The notes: a model not told the origin generated them from the sequence alone. Shown: positions 1 to 9,399, counted from the stretch's first letter. The stretch: DNA of 64,000 nt from Mycobacterium sp. JS623 (GCF_000328565.1 NC_019966.1:1054001-1118000); one strand, 5' to 3'. Numbers and translations are program-made.

Positions 1-1
1 T

Positions 2-154
2 CCCAAGTTCAGCCCCGATGAGGTTGCCGTCGGGATCATCGCCGCGCTGGGTAGCGACGGGTTTGAGCATTACGTCCCGGACATGAAGGCGGTGGTCGAC
101 CTGAAGAACGCCGATATCGACACCTACATCGCCGGAGCGGCGGGCATGGCATGA
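2..154 (+). CDS. C-terminal end of a probable short-chain dehydrogenase (partial)
   Basis: An open frame runs in from the left edge and ends at a TGA that overlaps the next gene's ATG (ATGA). Only about 50 residues are visible, including SPDEVAVGIIAAL and a C-terminal helix. The SPDEVA...I..AL pattern is common near the C-terminus of mycobacterial short-chain dehydrogenases, but no catalytic motif lies inside the window. The 4-nt overlap indicates translational coupling with the zinc dehydrogenase downstream, so the two probably act in one oxidation pathway. The coding status is fairly safe; the family assignment is tentative. Confidence 0.45.
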   Translation, partial: PKFSPDEVAVGIIAALGSDGFEHYVPDMKAVVDLKNADIDTYIAGAAGMA

Positions 155-1362
155 AGGCATTGGTCTTTGGTGTTCCGCCTGAACCGGTCGAGGTGCCCGA
201 CGCCCTGGCGCGATCGCCGGTCGGTTTGCGCGATGTGCCGGATCCTGTTCCGCTGCATGATGATTGGGCGATCACCCGACCGCGGCTGACCGGCATCTGC
301 GGCTCGGACTCCAAGCAGATCCTGCTGGACTTCGGCGAGGGCGACGCCGACAACGCGTTAGCGGCCTTCTGTTCGTTCCCGCAAGTGATGGGTCATGAGG
401 TCGTCGCCGATGTGGTTGCGCTGGGTGCCGCGGCACGTGGACTGGAGATCGGGCAGCGCGTCGTGCTCAACCCGTGGCTGTCATGTGGTCCGCGTGGCAT
501 GCAACCTCCTTGTCCGGCATGCGAAGTCGGCGACTACAGCCTCTGCTGGAGCTTCACGGACGGCGACATCAAGCCGGGCATCCACACCGGGGTGTCCGCC
601 GATGTGACCGGCGGCTACGCCGAATTGATGCCCGCCCACGACAGCATGTTGTTCGCGGTGCCGGATTCGGTGCCCGACGAGGTCGCGGTGTTCGCCGACC
701 CGTTCTCGGTGTCGTTGCATGCGATCACTCGACATCCGCCGCCGCCGTCGGGCCGCGTCGTCGTCTACGGGGTGGGCTCGCTGGGGCTGTGTGCGCTCGC
801 GGTGCTGCGGGCGCTGTATCCGCAGGTGGCGGTCGCGGTGGTGGCGCGGTTCGACGCTCAGGCGGCATTGGCGCGCCGGATGGGCGCGGACCTCGTCCTC
901 GCTCACGAACCACGCTTGGCGCTTGTCGAAGAACTCGCGGCATGGGGTGGTGGCCGGCTGCGGCAGCCGTTGCAAGGTCTGCCGATGGCGTATCCCGGCG
1001 CGGTCGACGTCGTCTACGACACGGTTGGCAAGCCGGAGACGTTCGAGGTCGGAGTGCGCGTGCTCAAGGCGCGGGGAACGCTGGTGAAAATGGGCGTACA
1101 TGCGCCAGGCCGGTGGGAGTGGAGCCCGTTGTATTTCAAGGAGATCAGCTGGGTGGGCTCCAACGCGTTCGGCGTCGAGGAGGTCGAAGGCAAGCGTCAG
1201 CATGCGATCGAGCACTATCTGGATCTGGTCGTCGATGGTCGAGTTGACTTGCGTCCCATGCTGACTCACACGTTCCGGCTAGAGCAGTGGCGCGAGGCGT
1301 TCCTTGCAATCGCGAATCAGGGGGAGAGTCGTGCAGTGAAGGTGGCCATCGACTTCCGCTAA
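151..1362 (+). CDS. Zinc-dependent medium-chain alcohol dehydrogenase-like protein
   Basis: The 403-residue protein is of the MDR/zinc alcohol dehydrogenase family. Visible catalytic-zinc ligands are Cys50 (GICGSD) and His82-Glu83 (GHE). Four cysteines at about 112, 121, 124 and 132 make the structural zinc lobe. A Rossmann segment near residues 205-215 (VVVYGVGSLGLCAL) should bind NAD(P). The start ATG overlaps the stop of the upstream SDR-like gene. The insertion of about 20 residues between Cys50 and His82 makes it longer than typical ADHs. Substrate unknown; a cytosolic alcohol or aldehyde redox role is inferred from family only. Confidence 0.85.
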   Translation: MKALVFGVPPEPVEVPDALARSPVGLRDVPDPVPLHDDWAITRPRLTGICGSDSKQILLDFGEGDADNALAAFCSFPQVMGHEVVADVVALGAAARGLEIGQRVVLNPWLSCGPRGMQPPCPACEVGDYSLCWSFTDGDIKPGIHTGVSADVTGGYAELMPAHDSMLFAVPDSVPDEVAVFADPFSVSLHAITRHPPPPSGRVVVYGVGSLGLCALAVLRALYPQVAVAVVARFDAQAALARRMGADLVLAHEPRLALVEELAAWGGGRLRQPLQGLPMAYPGAVDVVYDTVGKPETFEVGVRVLKARGTLVKMGVHAPGRWEWSPLYFKEISWVGSNAFGVEEVEGKRQHAIEHYLDLVVDGRVDLRPMLTHTFRLEQWREAFLAIANQGESRAVKVAIDFR

Positions 1363-1488
1363 GCCGAGCGGTGCAGGTCAGAATTTGCGTAGTGAAGGGC
1401 CGCCGTATACGGGTTTTCGCTGATGTTTGGGACCCGCGGCCTCCGCAGGATGGCTAGCATGAGCGGAACTGACTGGAGCGACGTAGTC

Positions 1489-4400
1489 ATGAGCGAGCTG
1501 CCGACCGGAACGGTGACGTTGCTGCTCGCCGATGTCGAAGGCTCGACCCGGTTGTGGGAAACACAGCCCGATGAGATGACCGCCGCCATTGCACGCCTCG
1601 ACCGCGTACTGGCCGATCTAATCGCCGCCCACGACGGAGTACGACCGGTTGAACAGGGGGAGGGCGATAGTTTCGTGCTCGCGTTCGCCCGAGCGAGCGA
1701 CGCGGTCGCGTGTGCGTTGGAATTGCAACAGAGCCCGCTGACACCGCTCCGGCTGCGTATCGGCGTGCACACCGGAGAGGTACGCCTACGCGACGAGGGC
1801 AACTACATCGGTCCCGCGATCAACAGGACCGCGCGGCTACGCGATCTCGCTCACGGTGGCCAGAGTGTGCTCTCGGGCACTGTTGAGGATTTGGTCGTCG
1901 ACTCGCTCCCGGCCGATGCGTGGTTGACCGATCTTGGTACACACGCCCTTCGCGACTTGCCACGGCCTGAACGGGTTGTGCAGCTGTGCCATCCCGATCT
2001 GCGCAACGAGTTTCCGCCATTGCGCACACCTTGGAGTGTTGGTACGCATAACCTTCCGACCCAATTGACCAGCTTTATCGGCCGGCAGGCGCAGATGGCC
2101 GATGTGCGAGCTTTATTGGCCGACAACCGGCTCGTGACGTTAACCGGTGCAGGCGGTGCCGGCAAGACGCGTCTCGCCATTGAAATCGCGGGTCGCCTAT
2201 CGCCCGAATTTGCGAACGGCGCTTGGTATGTCGACTTGGCGCCGACCGCCTATGCCGAGGTCGTGCCGGTGGTGGTGGCCCGCGCGCTCGGCCTACCCGA
2301 CCAACCCGGCACTTCGACCCTCGAAACGCTCGTGCGGTTCGTCGGCGACCGCAAGATGTTGATCGTGCTCGACAACTGCGAACACCTGCTCGAGGTGACA
2401 GCGTCCCTGATGGTTGGGCTCCTAGCTTGTCCGGGGTTAACGGTTCTCGCGACGAGCCGTGAGCCGATCAATGTGCCGGGAGAATTGACCTATCTGGTGC
2501 CGTCGCTACCGCTGGAGGACGAGGCGATCAAGCTGTTCGCCGACCGGGCCCGCCGGGTGCGACCCGATTTCAGCGTGACTGATGACAATGCCGCGACCGT
2601 GACGGAGATCTGCCGCCGTCTCGACGGTATGCCGTTGGCCATCGAACTGGCGGCGGCGCGCGTGCGGGCGCTGTCCCTCGACGAGATCGTCGGCAGTCTG
2701 CACGATCGCTTCCGCCTATTGACCGGTGGCGCTCGAACTGCGGTGCGTCGACAACAGACCTTGCGCGCGTCGGTGGATTGGTCGCATGCGTTGCTCACCG
2801 AGCCCGAACGAATTCTGTTCCGTCGGCTCGCGGTATTCCAGGGCGGGTTCGACCTGGACGCCGCCCAAGCGGTCGCTGGCGACACCGAGGTGGAGCGCTA
2901 CCAAGTTCTCGATCAAATCGCCCTACTTGTCGACAAGTCGTTGGTGGTCGCGGAAAATGCCGGTGGCCGAACGAGATACCGGTTACTCGAGACGGTCCGA
3001 CAGTATGCACAGGAGAAGCTCGGCGAGTCCGGCGAGGCGGAGGCGGTGCGGTCACGTCACAGGGATCATTACACCTCGACGGCAGGCTTGCTCGACGCTC
3101 CCGCCCGCAGTGATTATCACCAGCGAGTCGAGCAGGCAGACGAAGAGATGGACAATCTCCGAAGCGCATTCGGGTGGAGCGCTGAAACCGGCGACATCGG
3201 GCGAGCGTTGGAGTTGGCATCTTCCCTGCAGCCGCTGTGGCTAACCCGGGGCCGGATCCAGGAAGGGCTCGCCTGGTTCGACGCCATCCTCAGCGGCGAG
3301 AACGCAATTCATATCGAGGTGGCGCCTGCGGTGCGGGGGCGCGCGCTCGCCGACAAGGCGGTCCTCGATGAGTTTGTCGGCGTCTACAGCTTGGCTGAGG
3401 CCGAGCAAGCCCTAACGATCGCGCGCGAACTGGATGATGCGGCCCTGTTGGTCCGGGCACTCACCGCCTGCGGAAGCGCTGCAGTTTACGACTCTGAGGT
3501 GGCCGGCAGATACTTCGCCGAGGCGATCGACCTGGCGCGGGCGATCGGGGATCACTGGAGGTTGAACCAAATTCTCAGCCAGCAGGCTCAAGCGGCGTTC
3601 GTCGCCGGCGACGCATGGGCCGTGCGGACGGCCTCCGAAGAAGGTCGCGACCTTGCCAACGCGATCGGTGATCGTTTCGGATCGCGGCAGTGCCGGTGGC
3701 GGCTCGCCGGTGCGCATGTGCAAGAAGGCAACCTAACCGAAGCGATTCCTCAATTGCGCGAGCTGGTTGCCGAGGCCGAAGCCGATCACGACGTGATGTT
3801 GCGGGTCACCGTGCTCCTGGTGCTGCCGATGGCCCTGGCGTACCACGGAGACACGAATGGGGCACGGGTTGCCGCCGAGGCCGCCATCGAATCTGCCGCG
3901 GACCTGGGTGATCTTTACGTGGGTGCGAGCTATATCTCGTTGATGTGCGCACACCTCGCTGCCGGTGAAGTTGCACTAGCGGCGGACGCGGCCGACGCTG
4001 CCTGGTCCCGCCTGAGTGGCTATCGCGAGCTTGCGGCCCTCCAGGCTGCGTTTATCGCCCAGGCTGCTTGGGCGCGCGGTGATCTTGCCGCCGCCCGACA
4101 ATGGGCGGACGATGCCATCGCGGCAACAACCGGGTGGTACTTGAGGGAGGCGCTGACGGCGCGTGCCCGAGTCGCAATTGCGGAGGGTGAGCCGGCCGAA
4201 GCCGAGCGCAATGCCCACGATGCACTTAAGTGCAGCGCCAGCGTCAAGGCGTACCTGGGCGTCGCAGAAATCCTCGAAATCCTTGCACGTCTAGCCAGTG
4301 ACGCCGGCAACCACCGAGAAGCGGTGCGGCTCTTCGGCGCAGCGGATGGCATCCGTCAGCGTACCCGCGAAGTGCGGTTCCAGATTTACCAAGCCGACTA

Positions 4401-4734
4401 CGACACGTCGGTGACAGTGCTTCGTAATGCCATGGAAGATACAGACTTTGACGATGCCTGGGCTGAGGGTGCGGCGATGAGTACCGACGAGGCGACTGCC
4501 TACGCGCTGCGCGGCCGAGGTGGACGCAAACGACCCGCGTCCGGCTGGGCATCGTTGACACCGACCGAGCGTGACGTGGTGCGCCTGGTGGGCGAGGGTC
4601 TGGCCAATAAGGACGTCGCCGCAAGGCTTTTCGTTTCGCCCCGTACTATCGAGACCCACCTCACCCACGTTTACACCAAGCTCAGCCTCTCTTCGCGGGT
4701 CCAACTCGCGCAAGAGGCAGCGCGGCACGCCTGA
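1489..4734 (+). CDS. Cyclase-domain / AAA-type ATPase / LuxR multidomain transcriptional regulator
   Basis: A 1081-residue regulator of the mycobacterial Rv0386/Rv1358/Rv2488c type. An N-terminal class III nucleotide cyclase domain (about 1-165) shows LLADVEGSTRLW, GEGDSFVLAF and NYIGPAINRTARL. A STAND-like ATPase follows, with Walker A (TGAGGAGKT, about 219-227), Walker B (LIVLDNCEH, about 291) and a GMPLAIELAA motif. A long helical (TPR-like) region precedes a C-terminal LuxR helix-turn-helix (about 1022-1081; LTPTERDVVRLV, IETHLTHVYTKL). The cyclase lysine that normally reads adenine appears to be Glu (RPVEQGEGD), so cyclase activity is doubtful. In-frame starts also exist at 1423, 1450 and 1459; 1489 is chosen because the conserved domain begins there. 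Confidence 0.88.
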   Translation: MSELPTGTVTLLLADVEGSTRLWETQPDEMTAAIARLDRVLADLIAAHDGVRPVEQGEGDSFVLAFARASDAVACALELQQSPLTPLRLRIGVHTGEVRLRDEGNYIGPAINRTARLRDLAHGGQSVLSGTVEDLVVDSLPADAWLTDLGTHALRDLPRPERVVQLCHPDLRNEFPPLRTPWSVGTHNLPTQLTSFIGRQAQMADVRALLADNRLVTLTGAGGAGKTRLAIEIAGRLSPEFANGAWYVDLAPTAYAEVVPVVVARALGLPDQPGTSTLETLVRFVGDRKMLIVLDNCEHLLEVTASLMVGLLACPGLTVLATSREPINVPGELTYLVPSLPLEDEAIKLFADRARRVRPDFSVTDDNAATVTEICRRLDGMPLAIELAAARVRALSLDEIVGSLHDRFRLLTGGARTAVRRQQTLRASVDWSHALLTEPERILFRRLAVFQGGFDLDAAQAVAGDTEVERYQVLDQIALLVDKSLVVAENAGGRTRYRLLETVRQYAQEKLGESGEAEAVRSRHRDHYTSTAGLLDAPARSDYHQRVEQADEEMDNLRSAFGWSAETGDIGRALELASSLQPLWLTRGRIQEGLAWFDAILSGENAIHIEVAPAVRGRALADKAVLDEFVGVYSLAEAEQALTIARELDDAALLVRALTACGSAAVYDSEVAGRYFAEAIDLARAIGDHWRLNQILSQQAQAAFVAGDAWAVRTASEEGRDLANAIGDRFGSRQCRWRLAGAHVQEGNLTEAIPQLRELVAEAEADHDVMLRVTVLLVLPMALAYHGDTNGARVAAEAAIESAADLGDLYVGASYISLMCAHLAAGEVALAADAADAAWSRLSGYRELAALQAAFIAQAAWARGDLAAARQWADDAIAATTGWYLREALTARARVAIAEGEPAEAERNAHDALKCSASVKAYLGVAEILEILARLASDAGNHREAVRLFGAADGIRQRTREVRFQIYQADYDTSVTVLRNAMEDTDFDDAWAEGAAMSTDEATAYALRGRGGRKRPASGWASLTPTERDVVRLVGEGLANKDVAARLFVSPRTIETHLTHVYTKLSLSSRVQLAQEAARHA

Positions 4735-4741
4735 CCGCTGA

Positions 4742-5589
4742 CTACATCCGGCGGCCACGCCATTCCCGCGGCGATGCGCCGTGCGTGCGGCGGAACTGCC
4801 TGCTGAAGTATCCAGGATCTGAGATCCCCACGCGCCGAGCGATTTCCGCGACGGATAGGTCGGTTTCGGACAGCAGGTCGCGGGCTTCGGCCATGCGGCG
4901 TTCGATGATCCATTCCTGCACGGTGCGACCGGTACGGCGGCGTACGACCGTGGTCAGATGACCCGGCGTCATACCGAGCTCGCCCGCGACGTCGCGTAAC
5001 GATAGTGGCTCGCCGCGCCGGCGGTCGATCACCGTGAACACCTCCGCCAGCAGCGGCTCACCGCTGCGTTGCAGATCGCCGACCACATCACAGGCCAGCC
5101 GAGCGACGTCGATCAGCAGCAGCGTCAGTTGTGCCAGCGCAGCCTGCCGGTAGCCCTCCTTGCGCTGTGCGAGTTCGGATTCGATCGACGCGATGGCCGC
5201 TGACCACACCGGTTTCGCGCCGAGGGCACGGTCAGCTGAAGCAGCCCGCTGGACTGGCCGTGGACGAACGGGAAGAGCAGCGGGTGAGCACGCCATGACG
5301 GCCAGGGCGATCGCCCGTCGCCGTCGAGTGCGGATGGATCGAAGAACAAGCCGACCCCGCTGTCTCGATGGGGCACCTGGCCAGGGTCTACCGCAGCTCC
5401 AGGAGCGACCACGTAGACCACCCCCGCAGTGCAGGCGTACCACAGCACCGGGAATTCGTGAATGTGCACGCGATGTTCGAGGATGCCGTCGGCCCGGATG
5501 ACCGAGACCGGTGGCGTGTCAGAGTCAGCCCGGTACTGATAGACCGGCATGCCGTCGCGATGACGGACCAGCCGAGAAGGCGGGGGCAT
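4742..5589 (-). pseudogene. AraC-family regulator disrupted by a single-base frameshift
   Basis: Two overlapping minus-strand frames together make one AraC-type regulator. The N-terminal ligand-binding half (start ATG at 5589, MPPPSRLVRHRDGMPV) reads through HIHEFPVLWYA and GLLQLTVPS. The C-terminal half continues in a different frame from about KPVWSAAIASIE through the two-helix-turn-helix AraC domain (LSLRDVAGELGMTPGHLT; VAEIARRVGISDPGYFSRQF) and stops at 4742. The switch lies near 5215-5232 and requires one missing base, with no slippery heptamer evident. It is either a recent null allele or a sequence error. It is divergent from the methyltransferase at 5655, its likely former target. Confidence 0.7.
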
Positions 5590-5599
5590 GTGACCAAAG

Positions 5600-5612
5600 A
5601 TAGTCCAACTAT
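5600..5612. promoter_or_regulatory. Small inverted repeat in the AraC/methyltransferase divergent gap
   Basis: ATAGT and ACTAT arms flank CCA, 12-42 bases upstream of both divergent start codons. It could be an operator of the neighbouring AraC-type regulator. AraC proteins usually prefer direct repeats, so the assignment is weak. Confidence 0.25.
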
Positions 5613-5654
5613 TGCCGACGATCACCCAACATCTCTGTGCGACTGCGGGTAACT

Positions 5655-6329
5655 ATGAATCACATGACCGAATATCGTCCCGATGCCGCTGCCCGCGAGC
5701 ACGACTACCTCCCTGCATTCGGAAAAGACGCGCTGCTTCCGTGCTACGACCTGCTGACCCGCGTGCTCGGAATGGGCAAGAACTACGACGCGCTCGTCGC
5801 ACAGGCGGAGCTCACCGAAGGGCAATGTGTGCTGGAGATCGGCTGCGGAACTGGCAACGTCACGGCGCGCATCAAACGCGCTGCACCGGGTACCGACGTG
5901 ATTGCCACTGACCCGGACCCGCTTGCGCTGGCCCGGGCACAACGGAAAACGCACGGGTTGACGGGTATTCGGTTCGAACGGGCATATGCCCAGCAGCTGC
6001 CGTTCGCGGATGGCACGTTCGATCGGGCATTTTCCTCGATGATGCTCCATCATCTCGACGAAGACGTGAAAGCCGTTGCAGCGACTGAGCTTTACCGGGT
6101 GCTGCGCCCTGGCGGGCAACTACACATCGTCGACATCGGCGGGCACACCACCGCGCACCATGGTTTGGCGGCCCGGTGGATGAAGGATAATCCCCATGCC
6201 ACAGGCAACCTCGACGACGCGATCCCGCGGCTGCTCAGATCGGCGGGGTTCGAGTGCGCGGAGGTCGGCACCCGACGGAATCGCCTGATCGGCCAGCTCT
6301 CGTTCTATCGCGCCGTCCGCCCCGCCTGA
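5655..6329 (+). CDS. Class I SAM-dependent methyltransferase (methyltransferase-11 type)
   Basis: The 224-residue protein carries the SAM-binding motif I VLEIGCGTGNVTARI, an acidic post-motif (VIATDPD) and the LRPGGQLHIVDIGG strand typical of UbiE/methyltransferase-11 enzymes. The substrate cannot be deduced. In-frame starts exist at 5637, 5655 and 5664; 5655 has a GGGT upstream. The gene is divergent from the broken AraC regulator with about 65 bp between starts, so regulation of this gene by that regulator is a reasonable inference. Convergent with fucA across a palindrome. Confidence 0.85.
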   Translation: MNHMTEYRPDAAAREHDYLPAFGKDALLPCYDLLTRVLGMGKNYDALVAQAELTEGQCVLEIGCGTGNVTARIKRAAPGTDVIATDPDPLALARAQRKTHGLTGIRFERAYAQQLPFADGTFDRAFSSMMLHHLDEDVKAVAATELYRVLRPGGQLHIVDIGGHTTAHHGLAARWMKDNPHATGNLDDAIPRLLRSAGFECAEVGTRRNRLIGQLSFYRAVRPA

Positions 6330-6336
6330 CCACCTG

Positions 6337-6398
6337 CGCGAGCGACCCCGTTTGTACGGAATTTGGCGGCGTGTCGCGGGCAGACACGGTCGCTCGCG
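6337..6398. repeat. Intergenic palindrome between convergent genes (terminator-like)
   Basis: Perfect 11-bp arms CGCGAGCGACC (6337-6347) and GGTCGCTCGCG (6388-6398) enclose about 40 bases, whose outer parts (CCGTTTGTAC / GCAGACACGG) pair imperfectly and extend the stem. It fills the gap between the stop codons of the methyltransferase and fucA, so it can act as a bidirectional terminator. A related element lies at 9400-9456. Such GCGAGCG...CGCTCGC palindromes are, to my recollection, repeated between genes in fast-growing mycobacteria. Confidence 0.6.
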
Positions 6399-6409
6399 GG
6401 GAATGAAAA

Positions 6410-7066
6410 TTACATCGGGTTCTGACGGAGGTAGCCGTACACCGCGCCGAAGTTCCGGTTGACCTCGTCGGGAATCGGCACCGGACCGCCGAGAGCCCGT
6501 GCACCCCAGACGATTTGGGCGGTCCGCTCCACTAACGCCGTGACGTGCAGCACCTTGTCGGGCCGTGGGCCGACCGCGACCAGGCCGTGGTTCGCGATCA
6601 ACGCCGCCGCGCGGCCCTCCAAGGCCTTCACCGCGTTGGTGCCGACATCGGGCGTTCCAGAAGCCGCATACTCCGCGCACCGAATCTCTCCGCCGCAGTA
6701 CACCGCGAACTCATCGACGGCGGCCGGAATCGGCTGGTGGGCAACGGCAAACATGGTGGCCCACACCGGATGGCTGTGGATCACGCTGCCGATGTCATCG
6801 AACGCCTGATAACACGACAGGTGCAGCTTCATCTCTGACGACGGCGACCGGCCTTCCTTGGCCTCCATCACTGCCCCGTCGGGGTCGACCACGACGAGGT
6901 CGTCCAGCGCCATGTCGGCGTAGTCGACCGACGACGGGGTGATGACGAGGTTGCCGTCCTCCCGGCGGGCGGAGATATTGCCCGCAGTGCCCTCGACAAG
7001 GCCGCGGCGCAACATGTCCTTGGCGGCGGCCAGCACCGCGTCAGCCGCGTTGTCGACAAATCTCAT
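6410..7066 (-). CDS. fucA: Class II aldolase/adducin family protein, L-fuculose-phosphate aldolase-like
   Basis: 218 residues with all marks of zinc-dependent class II sugar-phosphate aldolases. GTAGNIS (26-32) is the phosphate loop, Glu78 is in the catalytic position, and the zinc histidines are His97 and His99 (HSHP) and His160 (IANHG). It probably cleaves a fuculose- or ribulose-type 1-phosphate to dihydroxyacetone phosphate plus an aldehyde. The ATG overlaps the stop of the serA2-like gene by 4 nt, so the two are coupled. The gene pair opposite a xylB-like kinase matches the M. tuberculosis Rv0727c-Rv0729 arrangement, which suggests a small sugar or sugar-acid pathway; the true substrate is unknown. 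Confidence 0.85.
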   Translation of the reverse strand: MRFVDNAADAVLAAAKDMLRRGLVEGTAGNISARREDGNLVITPSSVDYADMALDDLVVVDPDGAVMEAKEGRSPSSEMKLHLSCYQAFDDIGSVIHSHPVWATMFAVAHQPIPAAVDEFAVYCGGEIRCAEYAASGTPDVGTNAVKALEGRAAALIANHGLVAVGPRPDKVLHVTALVERTAQIVWGARALGGPVPIPDEVNRNFGAVYGYLRQNPM

Positions 7067-8040
7067 CGAGCCAGCACCTCCGGGTTGACGATGTGCGCGG
7101 GCGGTTGTCCGGACAGGAGCGCCTCGAGGCCGTCGGCAACGGTCTGCGCCTGCCGGGCCTCAGTGTTCCACGTCGCCCCACCGATATGCGGGGTCAGGAC
7201 CACGTTCGGCATGCTCGCCAGTGGATGATCCGTTGGCAACCACTCACCGGCGAAGTGATCGAGCCCCGCGGCGGCCACCTTGCCGGTGTGCAGCGCCTCG
7301 ACCAGGGCGTCGGTGTCATGCAGCTGAGCCCGTGCCGTGTTGAGAAACACCACGCCGTCGCGCATCGCCCTGAACTGCGTCGCACCGATCATGCCCGCCG
7401 TCTCGTCGGTGACCGGCGCGTGCAACGAGACGATGTCGGCTTCGGCGAGCAGGTCGTCGAGGCTGTGACTGGCCGCCTCGTTGTAGGGGTCGTACGCGAT
7501 GACGTTGGCCCCGAGCCCCTCCAGTCGCCACTTCAGCGCCCCCGCGACGGCGCCAAGCCCGACGAGGCCCGCCGTCTGCCCGGCCACCTCCCACGCTCGG
7601 AACCGCTGGTAGGGGATCGTGCCGTCGCGAAACGCCTGGCCCGCCCTGACATCCGCATCGGCGGTGAGCAGGTGGCGGGTGACACCGAACAGCAGCGCGA
7701 TCGTCATCTCGGCGACCGCGTCGGCATTGCGTCCCGGCGTGTAGAGCACCGGCACACCCGCCTTGGTGGCGCCCGCGACGTCGACGTTGTTCGGGTCGCC
7801 GCGCGTTGAGGCGACCGCCCGCAGCGGCAGGTCGAACACCGGACCTCTGACCGAATCACTCTCGACGACAAGCACATTCGCGTTCTCGGCCGACGCGCGT
7901 TCGGCCAGTTGCTCGGCGGAGTAGATCCGCAACGGCGTCTGGTCGATCCACGGGTCGTAGACGACGTCCGCCAACCCCTGGAGTTTCGCAAAGCCGACCC
8001 CGCGCAAAGGCGCCGTCACGAGCGCTCGAAGTCGCGTCAC
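7063..8040 (-). CDS. serA2: D-isomer-specific 2-hydroxyacid dehydrogenase (SerA2-like)
   Basis: 325 residues of the NAD-dependent 2-hydroxyacid dehydrogenase family. Visible are the dinucleotide loop GLGAVAG (161-167), the catalytic Arg in NTARA (about 237) and the catalytic His in TPHIGGAT (about 285). It lacks the C-terminal ACT/ASB domains of true phosphoglycerate dehydrogenase (SerA), so the serine-pathway name is only positional. GTG start at 8040. It is coupled to fucA by ATGA overlap and divergent from xylB with about 30 bp between starts, so both promoters must overlap. A role oxidising or reducing a sugar-derived hydroxyacid fits the context. Confidence 0.85.
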   Translation of the reverse strand: MTRLRALVTAPLRGVGFAKLQGLADVVYDPWIDQTPLRIYSAEQLAERASAENANVLVVESDSVRGPVFDLPLRAVASTRGDPNNVDVAGATKAGVPVLYTPGRNADAVAEMTIALLFGVTRHLLTADADVRAGQAFRDGTIPYQRFRAWEVAGQTAGLVGLGAVAGALKWRLEGLGANVIAYDPYNEAASHSLDDLLAEADIVSLHAPVTDETAGMIGATQFRAMRDGVVFLNTARAQLHDTDALVEALHTGKVAAAGLDHFAGEWLPTDHPLASMPNVVLTPHIGGATWNTEARQAQTVADGLEALLSGQPPAHIVNPEVLAR

Positions 8041-8070
8041 GACTGCTCATGCTGGCGTACGGTGACCCGC

Positions 8071-9396
8071 GTGTCAGCAAAAGCGGTCACAATCGGCATC
8101 GACATCGGCACCACCGCCGTCAAAGCCGTGGCCGCCGACGAGAACGGCGGGGTGATAGCCAGGACACGAGTTCCTCATCAGCTGCGGGTGCCTGCACCGG
8201 ACCGTCTCGAGCACGACGCCGACGAGGCGTGGCGGCGCGGACCGTTGGCCGCGCTGGAGCAGCTGGGCATACCCGATGCCGCTGCCGTGGCCGTGACGGC
8301 GATGGTGCCGTCGCTGACCGCCGTCGACGACGTAGGCGAGCCACTGACACCCGGCCTGTTGTACGGCGATAGTCGAGGCAGGGGAGCCGCGTCCGGCGAC
8401 GCGTCGATGTTCTCCGGCGAGACCATCAGATTCCTGCGGTGGACGGCACGAGAGGCGCCCGATGCGAAGGGGTACTGGCCGGCGAGCGCGGTGGCCAATC
8501 ACGCGCTCGCGGGCGAGGCGGTCGTCGACAACGCCACCGCGAGCACGACCTATCCATTGTTCGACGGCACCGGCTGGAACGAGGGAGAGTGCGCGGAGTG
8601 CGGGGCGACGGCCGATCGCATGCCGACCGTCGCGCCGACGGGTGCTGCGGTCGGCCACGTGCGCGACACCGACGCCGTGCTGGCCGCGGGTTCGGTCGAC
8701 GCGCTGTGCGAGCAGGTGGTCGCTGGCGCTGATCGCGATGGCGATGTGGTCGTGCTATGCGGCACCACTTTGATCGTGTGGATCACCATTCCCGAATACC
8801 GCGAGGCGCCGGGACTGTGGACCGTGCCCCACGCGGCAGCGGGCAAGTTTCAGACCGGTGGGCCGAGCAACGCAGGCGGCCTGTTCCTCGGCTGGGTGGA
8901 TCAGCTTGTGGCCGAGGATAATTCGACGGTCGACCCTGGGCGAGTGCCGGTGTGGTCGCCATATGTGCGAGGGGAGCGGGTGCCGTATCACGACCCGGAT
9001 CGCCGCGCGGTGCTCGACGGGTTGAACCTCATGCACGGCGGCGCAGCGGTACGCCGCGCCGGCTACGAAGCATCGGGTTTCGTTGTGCGTGAACTCATCG
9101 AGCGCAGTGGAGCACCCGCCGCCAGGATCGTGGCGACCGGGGGAGGCACTCGGGTCCACCCATGGATGCAGGCGATGGCCGACGCCACCGGCCTGCCCGT
9201 TGAGGTGTCTGCCGTTCCAGAGGGTGCGGCCTTGGGTGCGGCGTTCATCGCCAGGGTGGCGGCGGGCCTGGAAGAATCGATCGCCGATGCGGCCCGGTGG
9301 GCATCGACGGAACACGTCGTCGAACCAGATCTTTCATGGGCCAACGCGATGCATGACCGCTACGCCCGATTCCGCGAATTGGGTGGACCGCCGTAG
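8071..9396 (+). CDS. xylB: FGGY-family carbohydrate kinase (xylulose kinase-like)
   Basis: 441 residues from the GTG at 8071. The N-terminal FGGY phosphate-1 motif is TIGIDIGTTAVKAV and the C-terminal ATP motif is RIVATGGGTRVHPWMQ, followed by EGAALGAAFIA. An open frame extends upstream to 7909 but lacks conservation signs and runs into the divergent serA2-like gene; GTG at 8062 is an alternative. The enzyme should phosphorylate a pentulose or related sugar, giving a ketose phosphate for the adjacent FucA-like aldolase. Convergent with the methyltransferase operon across a second palindrome. Confidence 0.85.
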   Translation: MSAKAVTIGIDIGTTAVKAVAADENGGVIARTRVPHQLRVPAPDRLEHDADEAWRRGPLAALEQLGIPDAAAVAVTAMVPSLTAVDDVGEPLTPGLLYGDSRGRGAASGDASMFSGETIRFLRWTAREAPDAKGYWPASAVANHALAGEAVVDNATASTTYPLFDGTGWNEGECAECGATADRMPTVAPTGAAVGHVRDTDAVLAAGSVDALCEQVVAGADRDGDVVVLCGTTLIVWITIPEYREAPGLWTVPHAAAGKFQTGGPSNAGGLFLGWVDQLVAEDNSTVDPGRVPVWSPYVRGERVPYHDPDRRAVLDGLNLMHGGAAVRRAGYEASGFVVRELIERSGAPAARIVATGGGTRVHPWMQAMADATGLPVEVSAVPEGAALGAAFIARVAAGLEESIADAARWASTEHVVEPDLSWANAMHDRYARFRELGGPP

Positions 9397-9399
9397 CGA

